The notes below the pieces were generated by a model that worked only from the letters and a program-made list of their open reading frames with translations, was not told the DNA's origin and ran no database searches. A stretch of DNA of 64,000 bases, from the NCBI GenBank assembly GCA_016806645.1, contig JACSYO010002173.1, positions 62,001 to 126,000 on the forward strand. Reading direction: 5' to 3'. Source of the DNA: Ophiodon elongatus (lineage: Eukaryota > Chordata > Actinopteri > Perciformes > Hexagrammidae). Numbering within the stretch: the first letter of the stretch is position 1; each line of letters begins with the position of its first letter. Below are positions 1-10,900 of this stretch, one piece after another. The position numbers were made by a program, and so were the translations under genes.

Positions 1-773
1 GCATTATTTGTGTAAACAAAGCTAAAATTTTTGTGATTTATATTATTTTGAATTCAATCTTGAGTCAAATCGGGATTATTACATGTGTTGCATCATTAGT
101 TTGCCATTATTTGAGAGTGCAATCTATTATAAATGAAATATTGCAATAATAAAAATAATCTTTTGCAGCATAAATATTATCACATTTGTGTATTTCTATT
201 ATTACAACTATAAATGCCGCGAGCTAGAGACCTGATTTTACCTTTTTAAATATATTAATTAAAAACAAAAATCAGTTGTCAAGCTGCTGCAAACAATCAA
301 TGATTGAAAGTCTTGAAAAAACATAATTAAACTGCTTTAAAGAGAAGACAGTGCCTACCTATACAAATAGCTTCACTTTTGCTTTATTATGCACCACCAC
401 ACTGTTGCCCTTTCATTAATTGACAAAGCTGTTGGTTCCCTTCCTATTGTTCTCCTGTATCACAAGACGTCAAGGTAATATTTCATAATCATTGTGATGG
501 TGTCTTGGTCAAACAACTGTATGTTGAAAGGTATTTAGTTCCTCCGGCTTTGTTGGAAAGGTCTCTCGATTGTAGTGCATCACCCAAAAAAGGTGAAAAG
601 CAGAACTTTGAAGCCCCCATCTGCTCAAATATGTTTTCTTTATTTTGTTACTTCTGCACTAAGTACTTAAACACAACAAACCCGTTCACTTCCTCTTTGA
701 CTTAGTTTCCACATCCCTCCCCCTAACCCCGTTCTTGTCTTCCTATTTCTCTCCCTCTCTCTCTCTCCCACAG
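1..773. other. Non-coding stretch, probable intron
   Basis: AT-rich sequence with no convincing exon, tRNA or repeat on either strand. It ends in a long pyrimidine tract (about 735-771) and a CAG acceptor at 771-773. It is therefore most simply read as the last intron of a plus-strand gene that enters the window from the left. Confidence 0.4.
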
Positions 774-1055
774 GACTACAGGAACAACGGGGGACTCTCC
801 ACCACCATAACTTCTGAAGAGACGCGCCCACTCACACGTCTCCACTCCCCCCGTCCCCACCAGCCACGGGACGCCAGCTCTCTCTCATCACACCCCTCCA
901 ACCTTCTTTCCACGACCCCCTCTACCCTCCTCGTTCCTTCTCCCCTCCCTTACCCTTCATCCCTCGGCCCCCATCCCTTCATCCCTTCCTCCCCTTTCCG
1001 CTTCCTAACTCCAACCCTCTCGTTCCATCTCCCAATAAACCATTTTTAAACCCAT
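774..1055 (+). CDS. Probable 3' terminal exon of an upstream gene (ccdc9b by position)
   Basis: A strong polypyrimidine tract and CAG acceptor precede position 774. An AATAAA lies at 1034-1039, followed by a GT-rich stretch at about 1067-1085. Together these look like a last exon with its poly(A) site. The reading phase is unknown. One frame stays open to a TAA at 1047-1049 (about 91 residues, very rich in Ser, Pro and Leu), but that would put the poly(A) signal inside the coding region. The other two frames stop after 11 and 13 residues, so most of the exon may be C-rich 3' UTR. In human 15q15.1, as I remember it, the gene beyond INAFM2 is CCDC9B in the matching orientation. I recognise no diagnostic residues, so that identity rests on position only. 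Confidence 0.35.
1034..1039 (+). terminator. Poly(A) signal of the left-edge gene
   Basis: Canonical AATAAA with a GT-rich downstream element about 30-45 bases later. It supports a transcript end near 1055 on the plus strand. Confidence 0.45.
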
Positions 1056-3418
1056 ATTGCTATTAACGTGGTCTTTGTGAGTGAACATCTGTTTAAAGGT
1101 GGAAATTGATCTGATCATCTTAAATCTGAGTTAAAGACGTACAGTACGATTTGGTAACATCACAACCAGCTTGCTTTCACCAGTGTGATGTGGGAACTTG
1201 AAGCCTCCAGCCCACATACATGGATGAGTGGAGCTTTTGAAACTTTTAAAATTAAACTTATTTGCATATTCATAGATTCTGGGTTATTTAAGGAGGGTGA
1301 AGGAGTGGATGATGGTGGATGATGCAATTGTTTACCTTTTCCTTGACAAATCTGGCATTAAAGAAACAAGTACAGCTGAAACTGCCTCTGTTTCAAAACT
1401 ATTGTATTATTAAAAAAGGACAGGGTATACGCAGCTTTTAGATGATTTTCTAATGATTTGATAAATGGTCTGTATTTTTTTACTTTCCTGTTTAAAGAAA
1501 TCATGTGATGCGTTGCCTGGTGTGGCCACAAAACAAATCCCATATTGAACCCTATACATAGTATATAACTGATTTCACATCAGATAATGTAATCATCAGC
1601 CTGACCGAGTTCAAGAGACAAAGGTCGGATGCTGTGCCCTGACTCAGTTTTCGCCTCCAGCAATAACTGTCAGTCCTGAGGAACTCCTAATCAATAGGTC
1701 GGTCCTCATAAATCACAAGAAGTCACAAGAGGCGCTGGAAACACATCTGTCAAGATGTGCACCATGACAGGCCTGTCAGTGGGTTATGCACACTCTGTAT
1801 TACATTTTATGTTTCTGTTGTGATGATGGGGGTTGTTTGTGTCTTGTGCCGTCTTCCCTGATGGATGGACTTCCTGTTTAGCTCACCAGACACATACCTT
1901 GGCGTTGGTTCTGAAAATCTGTCATATTGGCACAACAGTGCATGTCATCACTGTTTACATCACAGTGCAACATCTCTGAGTTATACTGGCTGCTCAGCGG
2001 ATATCAATTGGATTTATTTTCAACGTGATATAGTGAATGATTCTTGTCACCGCCAGCACAGAAACCAAACAGTCCTCTTCAGAGAGAGTTGGATCAAAAT
2101 AGCACCAAGCCGTATTGTGTAATGTGTTGTACAGCGCAACAACAGAGCTCTCAAATCGATGCACCTCCCTCACATGCTGCTGAGAGGGCGCATGTTGTGG
2201 TAGGTCTTATTTCCACTTTATAGTTCACCACATGTGACTGTGTGAAGTGGTTTCAGTGAGAGATGCAGAGACTGAACTGTGGCAGACTGGGAGATGAATG
2301 CTTCTCTTTCCAGGAGGAGCAGACCGTCCCTCTGATCAAACACTGGACAGTTCACTCAGGTAATTAAAGTGCCTCCACCATGATTTGATTAGATGTTGAG
2401 CTCACAAGGATGACCATGAACTGAGTGCTCTTTGTTCTCACACGGTTATTATTTTTTCTCCTGAACCTAGCTCTTCATATCAATCAATAAATGTGGGTTT
2501 TCCATCTATTTTCTTGACTAATAGCTTTAAGTGAACCAGTTAATTTGAAGCCATCTGACTTTTCATTTTTGCAATAAAAACCTAACATTTATTTGAATAT
2601 ATATTATCCATTCTGGTTTGTGAATAAATAAAATATCTAACATACAGGTTAATGTCAGCGATTAATTCATGATTTACATAGATCTATTACAAAACCAAAT
2701 GAGTAATTTTCTAAGGATGTTTATTTGTACCTTGTGATATAGTTATACCTATTATACATAATGTACCTTTAATAAAAATCATCTACTTACATTAAAAGTT
2801 CATGAAGGCCCAAAAAATGTATGCCTGCCCCACATGTACATAACCAAATACACAATACATTAACATGGTGCACATACCTGAGCATAACTCAATAATGCAG
2901 GTTCTTCTACTCGAAATCCGGATTTCATCCATGGAAAAGACAGTACAGCCTATATGTTAAAATGCAGTATTTGATGAATGGCAGTGATGTTAAGCGCTGT
3001 ATGCCTGTGAGAAATATTGATGTCCTGCAAAACCACACGCATCTCTGGAGCCCGTGTCCTATTAGTTTAGCAAAACATCTATACCAGTGTTGTCCACGCG
3101 CACAGGCAGGTTAGTGTCCGAGGTAAAGTAGACACACATTGATTTAAGGCATACAGATGGCCTAAAATAAAACAAAAACGCATAGTTAGTGTTGGAGGGG
3201 AAACAGTGTTCACCGAAGAAGCGACGTCTCCTCTTTTCAGAGCAAGATGTCAGTTAATATGTGCAGTTAAGCATCCATAAGAGGCTCCGCGAAATTAGTC
3301 TAAAGTGAAGACCTGTTTGTAATCCGACCCGCGGCACTGATTCTGAAAAACACTCCTTGAAGGGTTAGTTTATGTGTATGAGAGTGGGGGGTTTGTGGTG
3401 GAGGGGGATGAGGCCCGA
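1056..3418. other. Intergenic interval and inafm2 3' UTR
   Basis: No coding region is recognisable. The right part should hold the minus-strand 3' UTR of inafm2. Reverse-strand AATAAA candidates lie at 2720-2725 and 2588-2593. The 2460-2800 portion is strongly AT-rich. The short open frames here look like chance. Confidence 0.4.
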
Positions 3419-4111
3419 TCAGTCTCCTCTCAGGCCGGCTCGGCTCTTCGCAGATGTTGAAGGAATAGTGGCAGTATCTGCAGCCGGCTGGTCGGGGTCG
3501 CCTTTACCAATCACCCCGTCGGCCAGTCTGTGCGCCTCCATGTCCTCCTCGCCCTCAGACTGCCTGGCGCTTGGCGGGATGTCGGGGCTCTCTCCGGTTT
3601 GAGACGCGTGCGTCTGTCTCTCCAATGTGTCCGATCTCTCAGTGTCCGTGTGGCCACGGGAAGGCGCGTAGAGTCCTTCCTTCTTCTGCGAGTGCGCAAT
3701 TTCTGCTCCAGACACGTCCACACTCTCGGTTCTGTCATCCCATTGAAACGCATGACTGTACGGGGTTGTGACCTGCCGGGTCTGGTTGAGAGACAACAGT
3801 CCACTCTGTGTAGAGTTCCACTCCGTGACATTGTTGCTTGTGGAAATATTAGTTGAGATGTTTGCGGTGGGGGTGACCTCCTCGGGCACTGGCTTCCCCG
3901 CAGATGAGGATGAACTGGTTGGTTTCCAGATCAGGCTGTAATAAATTGCCAGGATAATGGCTGCTAAAGACACGGACAATACATATGCAAAAACAGTGGC
4001 TAGTCTCACCCACTTCTTGTTAGTCTTAGCAGCCATCTTAGCCTTTTTGTCCCCCGTATAAGTAGCAGGTTTGCCCCTCTCCATATTGGGCATGAAGTCC
4101 CGCTCTCTCAT
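3419..4111 (-). CDS. inafm2: InaF-motif containing protein 2 (single exon)
   Basis: Intronless 230-residue protein. Residues 10-62 carry the family block ERGKPATYTG followed by a Lys-rich stretch, KKWVRLATVF and one membrane segment (about 35-60) ending YYSLIW. This is nearly identical to what I recall of human INAFM2. InaF, the Drosophila namesake, supports TRP-channel function; the vertebrate role is unclear. The start at 4109-4111 (MRERD...) matches the family N-terminus. The same frame is open upstream but has no better ATG. After the membrane segment comes a Ser/Thr-rich tail with five N-glycosylation sequons (Asn84, 88, 94, 99, 109) and then a hydrophilic acidic region. The tail makes it clearly longer than the roughly 150-residue human protein. 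It sits head-to-head with plcb2 across about 3 kb. Confidence 0.9.
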   Translation of the reverse strand: MRERDFMPNMERGKPATYTGDKKAKMAAKTNKKWVRLATVFAYVLSVSLAAIILAIYYSLIWKPTSSSSSAGKPVPEEVTPTANISTNISTSNNVTEWNSTQSGLLSLNQTRQVTTPYSHAFQWDDRTESVDVSGAEIAHSQKKEGLYAPSRGHTDTERSDTLERQTHASQTGESPDIPPSARQSEGEEDMEAHRLADGVIGKGDPDQPAADTATIPSTSAKSRAGLRGD

Positions 4112-4440
4112 ATTGCCCCTATTTTTTCCTCGATGCTCCACCACCCCCTCCGTCTTGAAGGCTTCTTGTTATCCACAATCCAAGAGAAGACAGGAAGCAG
4201 AGGGCTGAGCAGAAGGACCACCTTGAACCGTCCGCACCACAGGAGTATTTGGCAGCTAAATTGATTTCTTGTAATTCATTTGATCGCAAACGCGCTGTGT
4301 CTAATACTCGGTACCCAGTGCAGCATTGCGTTTCATAATGGACATCAAGCATCCACAGGCTGATTGCGCGTTTCAGCATCCGACAGCGGCGGGACAAATG
4401 TCTCCTCTATATGACGTTTCCAGGGAACAGCTGGCTGTAG
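4112..4440 (-). promoter_or_regulatory. inafm2 5' leader and promoter candidate, with an upstream ORF
   Basis: Reading the minus strand, an ACGTCA half-CRE is followed by a TATA-like CATATAGAG around 4405-4415. An upstream ORF of 86 codons starts with ATG at 4377-4379 and ends with TAG at 4119-4121, seven bases before the inafm2 start. If the transcription start lies near 4385 the uORF ATG would be almost at the cap. The true start site cannot be fixed from sequence. Confidence 0.35.
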
Positions 4441-4632
4441 GCCCACAGCAAACGGGCTACGCAGTATAAGATTTGATGTATTAAACGATTAAGTGAGATC
4501 ATACGGTACACAACTGTCTGTCTTGTCCAGAAAATGAAGTGGCTGGCTCAGCTAAAAATACAGAAGAGGGGGCGGGCGATGGCTCTTAAAGAAGCAGCAG
4601 CTGTGCAGCGGCTCGAGAAGAAACACAAAAAT

Positions 4633-4663
<31 letters not shown>

Positions 4664-4664
4664 A
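4633..4664. repeat. (CA)n microsatellite
   Basis: A run of CA dinucleotides with one interruption, in the interval between inafm2 and plcb2. It accounts for the open frames of alternating residues on both strands here. Confidence 0.9.
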
Positions 4665-6210
4665 TCATATTCACATCAGGACGCTTGTGCCGCACATGGA
4701 GAGCAGGATGATGGAGCGGGGGTGAACACTTGTCCGAGTGACGCTGCGAAGTGTTCACCTTACAATGTGCGCACCCGAGTGGGAACGACGTCTGTTAGAT
4801 GTGTACAATGAGCAAATAAAGTGTTGATTAATTAATTCGATTTCACCGAAATTCATGAATTATGTAACGCTTCACTGATAAATTTGGAAGCACGACCAAC
4901 GGCATATCAGATGTTTGGCATTTCAGCACAATGGACAGCGCCCGGATGTGTCATTGCGCATGTCCCCTGGGAAGCTGCAGAGGTGAAATAGGTGAAGGAC
5001 AGGGGCAACAGCATTTGACCAGTGCTGTCGGTGATCAACATAACCTGCAAACAATTGAAATTACTTTGGCTCATATCAGCTACATATGTCAATTTAAAAT
5101 AACCACAAAAAGGATTTTCGGTTGATTTTACCCTGCCTTACATTCCTGCATCTAACATCCAGCCATTTCTAAACACTGAATCATTATGTGTCATGTCGAC
5201 AAAAGTAAAATCATGATGAACAGAACTGTGCTGTAACATCCATACAGGGTGACTGGCTGCAGGTAAAGTGCTAGTTGTTCCTGGGTGTCACAAAACTAGA
5301 CGTTTCAACGGTGCAGACAGTCCTGCTGTTACAGGTGTGGCTGTCAGCATAGGAGGTGATAAGTATGTGACAGGTGAGACAAGCAGTCCTCCCACAGAAC
5401 CAAATACACACACACATGCAGGTGTTTGTAGGAAGATTGCTTGTTTTCATTTTCATGTTTTATGGAGGATGATGACAATCAACTATAATATGGGGTTTTA
5501 CAGTATGGCTGTAAACAGTATGGCTGTAAACATTGAAACAATCCCACTAGAAGGGAACAGGATTTAACGCAGTCTTAAGAGCAGATCGTTCTTTTGACTG
5601 ATTGTTTTTACCATATTTGATTGTTTCCTTGTTCTATGTAAATAATTGTCTGTTTGCCGCTCCAAATACAGTATCATATCCTACATTTATTATTTGATCA
5701 AATCATGCCGCAACCACCTGTCCAGGGTCATAATGTAGTGTCATTTATTACTGGAGGCAGGACACTGACATGCTGTTTCAACAAAGGATTTCCTGGTCAT
5801 TTGGATATCATTCAAATAAACCTTAAGATCGTGCAATATCTAATGCAAACGTTCAGCCAGCCAGAGGCCGAAGGCGTGTTATTTGATAAACCACCAGAGA
5901 CTCAGCTTATTTAAGATCATGATGGGTTTTTCTTCATGAAAAAAAAAATCCCAAGACCAACACACATTTATGTGCCATAATGTAAATAAAAATCAATATG
6001 CTGATAGCAAATGGCAATTCAAAATAACTGTGAAAATCACTTATTAAAGGTTCAGTTCACCCAACTACAAGAAAAACCTTTTCTCACTTATACCCGGTGG
6101 TGACTTGCCAGATACGTTTGAATATTTGCCAGATTTTGAGAAGTGTGAGATTTCTGCCTTCACCACAATACAATGAAGGCAAAAGTAGTTGTGTGTCTGA
6201 TGCTCACAAA
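4665..6210. other. Intergenic interval between inafm2 and plcb2
   Basis: No recognisable exon. A 15-bp unit (GTATGGCTGTAAACA) is duplicated in tandem around 5503-5532. Non-coding 5' exons of plcb2 could lie here, but nothing in the sequence identifies one. Confidence 0.35.
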
Positions 6211-6225
6211 GTAATAATAATAATA

Positions 6226-6277
<52 letters not shown>

Positions 6278-6451
6278 ATACTTTATTAATCCCGCAAGGG
6301 GAAAGTCTTTCGGTACAGCAGCATTTTTACATAAGAAAAGAACAATATATACAAAAATATAATATAATAATAATAATAATAAAATAAGAAAAATGCACAA
6401 TATATACAATATATACAATAATACAATAATAATAATAATAAATACAATAAT

Positions 6452-6497
<46 letters not shown>

Positions 6498-6500
6498 GGT
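6211..6500 (-). mobile_element. Truncated non-LTR retrotransposon 3' end with GATA/TATC tail, plus TAA and AT tracts
   Basis: A (TAA)n run (6212-6227) joins a (TAGA)n run (6227-6275). Next comes a short unique stretch (about 6276-6335) that reads on the minus strand as ...GGGATTAATAAAGTATTTATC running into TATC repeats. That junction is typical of the 3' end of fish non-LTR elements, where a near-AATAAA end runs into a simple-repeat tail. On the left-facing orientation only a short 3' remnant remains. It is followed by more TAA-rich sequence and a pure AT run at 6457-6491. The family cannot be named without a repeat library. Confidence 0.5.
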
Positions 6501-7071
6501 AATATTTATTAAAAAAATTCAACAGAAGCACATCTTAACAGAAACAATGTCTCTGTTACTCAAGCCACAGAGCACAGTGTCAACACTTCTCATGGACTAC
6601 TGGTAAGGGTTGTTGCTTTTCAATAATTTATTAGCAGGCCTACTATTTTCAATTCTGTAAGCGACACAAACTAAAATCGTTTCACCTCCCTGGGGTGGCT
6701 GCAGAAATATCACACACAGGCAGCTTACAACAACTAGAAAATACAACTAAAGCAATAAAACGTGTCTTAGAAATGTGGGTGAATTAACCCTTTAATATCA
6801 TTTCAAATACTGCTCAATCTAGAGTTCTGATGTGAGGTGGCTTGACTTCCACCTTTAGTGAAGTTACACGTTTGTTTTTTTGCAAAATGAATTTGCAATG
6901 CATATTTCCTGGGGTGTGTCCTGAGTACAGTCAGAGGCTATGCACTAAACTTCATTTCAGTGTATCTTTTGGATTCAGATGGAGGGATCCACTAATCAAT
7001 GGTTTTGACCATGGTGGATATATTTCAGTTATAGCATTGAGCTGTCACAAAAGTCCCCCTAGAAGGGCAAA
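6501..7071 (+). other. Upstream region and 5' leader of plcb2
   Basis: No clear TATA box. An open frame in the leader ends with a TGA that overlaps the plcb2 ATG (the sequence AAATGA). The plcb2 start has adenine at -3, a good vertebrate start context. Transcription start and any non-coding exon remain undetermined. Confidence 0.3.
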
Positions 7072-7871
7072 ATGAATAAGAAAAGATACTTTCTGGACCC
7101 TCCAGTGGTCAAAGACTACCTGGTCAAAGGAGAAAGATTTACCAAGTGGTCAGAGGTGAGTGGATATTTCAATAGTATCTGAGCTGAATCATTAAATACC
7201 AGCCAAAATGAAATATATGTATACATTTAAATCTATGCAACTCAAACCATGCATTTTTATTTTTCATTGCGTGATGAGAGATATGGACGTTTAATTTGAA
7301 TGCCACTGTAGTAATACTGATGTTGAATGAATTAACTTTTCTGGAAAATATAAGTAGTCGGACAGCATTTTTTATCTAATTATCTATCATCAACACAACA
7401 CCATTAAATAGCTCTGTTCCAGAGGTTTAAACTCAATATATCTCCAAAATGTGTGAACGCTAATTCCTTTGTCTCCATCTAGGACTCCACAAAGACTGCT
7501 CCTGTCACTATGAAGATGGATCCGAAAGGTTTTTACATTTACTGGATCAACCAAAGCAAGGTAATTAATATCGAGATTGAAAAAAAAGAATCCCTTGTAC
7601 TACATGTCAGAGGTGTGGGGGAAATGTTGACTCCCATGCAGTGGCTAATATAAATGAAATGGCTTTCTGTGCTTCAGACAAACACAACCTGACAGATTAA
7701 AGCACATGTTGGATAGAGGTGGTCATGTATGACTCACATCCAGAGTGTGTGTAATGTGCATTACACTGGGATCTGCCAAAGCTGTGGGATAGCTGCTTTC
7801 TAGTCCAAGCAGCTTGTGGAGATTATTGATTGGTGCTGATGTGGGCTCACCATTGTGCAGCTGAACTGTGG

Positions 7872-7941
<70 letters not shown>

Positions 7942-10900
7942 ACCACCGAGGCACCTTCTGGTTTCCACCACAGCACAGAACCAGTGAAGCCAACATGAAA
8001 TGTGTGCCTCGTGTATCTGGGCTCAATCATGCTGTTGTTGACTTTAAAGCGTTTGTGGGAATTTTAGATGAAAAAGCAGTTTCCTACGTAATGTCTTCAG
8101 ACATTGCAATCAAATATTCTCCACACAAACACAGTAAATCCCATAGTTTTTGCACTTTGCCAAAGGATGACTTGTATCTCAATCCATATTTGGACTGGCG
8201 CCTACATGTTGAATTGAGATGATTCTATGCTTCTTGTTTCTAGGAGACAACGTTTCTGGATGTTGCTACTGTCAGAGATACCAGAACAGGGAAATATGCA
8301 AAACTTCCCAAAGTGAGTACAGTATTATTATTTAATGTAGTATTCTGCTCTCTGGTCCAATTAGGTCAAAGTGGTGTGTTTGTTATGTAAGAATCTCTGC
8401 AGGCATGCAAATAGGGTGTTAAGCCCTTAGTTAAAAGCCATATTTGCATTGCAAAAACAGCACTGGACACATGCACCCACTCCCCCACTACAGAAACACA
8501 CAGACGCACACATACACAACAGTAAACACACACCGTACCGCACACTGAGTCATGATCTGAGGTTTCTGTGAGTGAGCTTGCCTGTTTTTTTAGCCCAAAT
8601 CTGACAGCTGTAGTGCTTTTTCCTCCCCGGCCTCCACAGAGAGTTGCAGTATGCAGCCATCGTCATCCCTCACAAAGGGTTCAAAGGTGAAATCTGAAAA
8701 CTGTTCCCCTCAGGGAGAGCAAAGAGCACTGCATCATGGGGTGCTGTTGCAAGCTCGTCTTCCTCTTGGGCCCCTTAGAGGGTGGGTGGGGGAGGGGGGG
8801 AATGGGTGTAGAGAAGTGATTGATTGTAGAGTGACAGACGAAGGTAGTAACTAATACACTGGTCTCGTTGTTGTTGTTTGTGTTGTACATGAATGTCTGA
8901 GTGTGTCTCAGTGTGTGTGTGCATATGTTTGCATGCCTTCGTCAGCAAATTTGCATGTGTTGAACAAGCTCCCGGAGAACAAGAGCTGCAGGCGGGATTT
9001 TACTTCTTTAAGCAAACAGAGGGTGAACAGATGAATAAATAATCAGCTTAAAAATGGCACCATATCTTTGGAGCCAATTAACTACGAACATATATTCTCT
9101 CTCTTTTGCATTTCCCAGCACATCAAGGTTCGTAACGTGTTCAACATGGACTTCCCCGACAGCAACCATCTCGCCAAAACTCTGACCATCGTCTCAGGCC
9201 CCGACACAGTGAATCTCACCTACCATAACTTCTTTGCCTCTAAGGAGAAAGTGACACAGGTAATGTGTATGCACAGACTGTGTGTGTGTTGGGCACTGTG
9301 TCTGTCCCTTAGCTGTTTACAATCCTCCTTTTCTGTCTACTCTGATTGTTCAAACACGACCATTAGCCATACAATGAGCCTTTGCTTCCCCCAATAAGGC
9401 GCCCCCAGTCTCCCCTTTAGTCTTTATTAGACTTTATGACTCCAATTTCCGGATTTAATCAACTGTAATGAAATTTGTGCTTTGTTCAAATGCAACGTGC
9501 CCTACTCTCATTTCCTGAGGTACTATTATGTTAATGCCCTCTAGTGGTGACTTTGTGTCCTTTTAAAATATACTATAATGACATTTCAAAAACATTTCAT
9601 GTTGACATTGAATGTAGTATCCCGGTTTGTTTTGTAATTAAATGCACATCAGAACTGGGCAAATGACATCCTTTCAATCGCCTACAATGCTGCAAGAAAC
9701 AATGCGTGCAGATATGTCTTCCTGGAAAAGATGTAAGTGAACATCATGTCATCTGACAGTTCAGCTTGTATTATTGCTGAGTGAACACGACACCATTTCA
9801 TTTCTCCTTTTATGACACGGAATCATGTGGGAAAGCTAAGCAATTGTGCTCAATCCTAGGTATGCCCGCATTTCTCTTCACACCAACAAGGACGGCAAGA
9901 TCCTAGTGAAAAAGTAGGTCACAGATCATGAGAGGATGGCAGACAGAAATTAGTTTGTAAAGTAGATTTCCACATCTTTTCCACATTTCTTACTCAATGT
10001 TTCACTGTGTGTGTATTTTCAGTATTTACAAGATGTTCCCTGCGGATAAGAAGAGGGTGGAAAGTGCCTTGGCGTCAGCACAGCTCCCCAAAGGAAAGGT
10101 TAGAAAATATAGACATTATGGTGGGTTGGTTGTCTAATCTCTAAATCCAGCTATCTTTCAAGATTTCTTTTACTGCACTTTTTTGGAACTGCTCCCCATA
10201 ATGTCCTGTTGTTTGTTATGGATTTTGACTGATATTTTAATGATAAGATACCACATAGATGGGGTCAAATGTTTGCTATTTTTTAAATGATGTAGATAAC
10301 ATGTTTTTACTTTTCAGCATGACACCATAAAGCCTGATATCTTCACTGAGACTGCCTTCAAGACCTTTCTGACAAACCTCTGCCCTCGGCCTGAGATCTA
10401 TGAGATCTTCACTTCTTAGTGAGTCGACCTCAGCCGTGCTTCACTGGTTATCTTCTGATGTGACTGGATAATCCTCGAGTTATCATCTTACATCTTGTAG
10501 TTTTTCCAAATATGCACCTATTGTAACTACTGTCATATATTATTCTAATAGTTAATTTTATCTTGCATTTACATTTTTGAGACTTCCACAAATTTTCTGC
10601 CAACAAAAATCAATTGAGTTTTGTCATGATTTTCTTTATCATCATCATTTGGCTGTTTGTGGGAAACCCTTTTCACTTTGCCCTGCAGCTCCAACAAACC
10701 CACCATGACGAAGGAGAATTTCACCAAGTTCCTCAATGAGAAACAGAGGGACTCTCGGCTCAACGAGGAGCTGTTTCCACGTCTGCGACAGGACCAGGTC
10801 AAGGCTCTGATGGACAAATATGAATCCTGCTCCGCCAATTCAAACAGAAGTGAGATTCAGTGATGATAGGTTTGTTATACGGAGGCTGGATCATTTAGTA

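Noticed and set aside
735..1049. A complete 104-residue protein at the left edge
   Set aside because: Its first part lies in the pyrimidine tract of a splice acceptor and its end overlaps AATAAA, so it is at most a terminal exon.
3511..3856. Overlapping open frames in both strands within inafm2
   Set aside because: Shadows of the GC-rich inafm2 coding exon; none shows family features.
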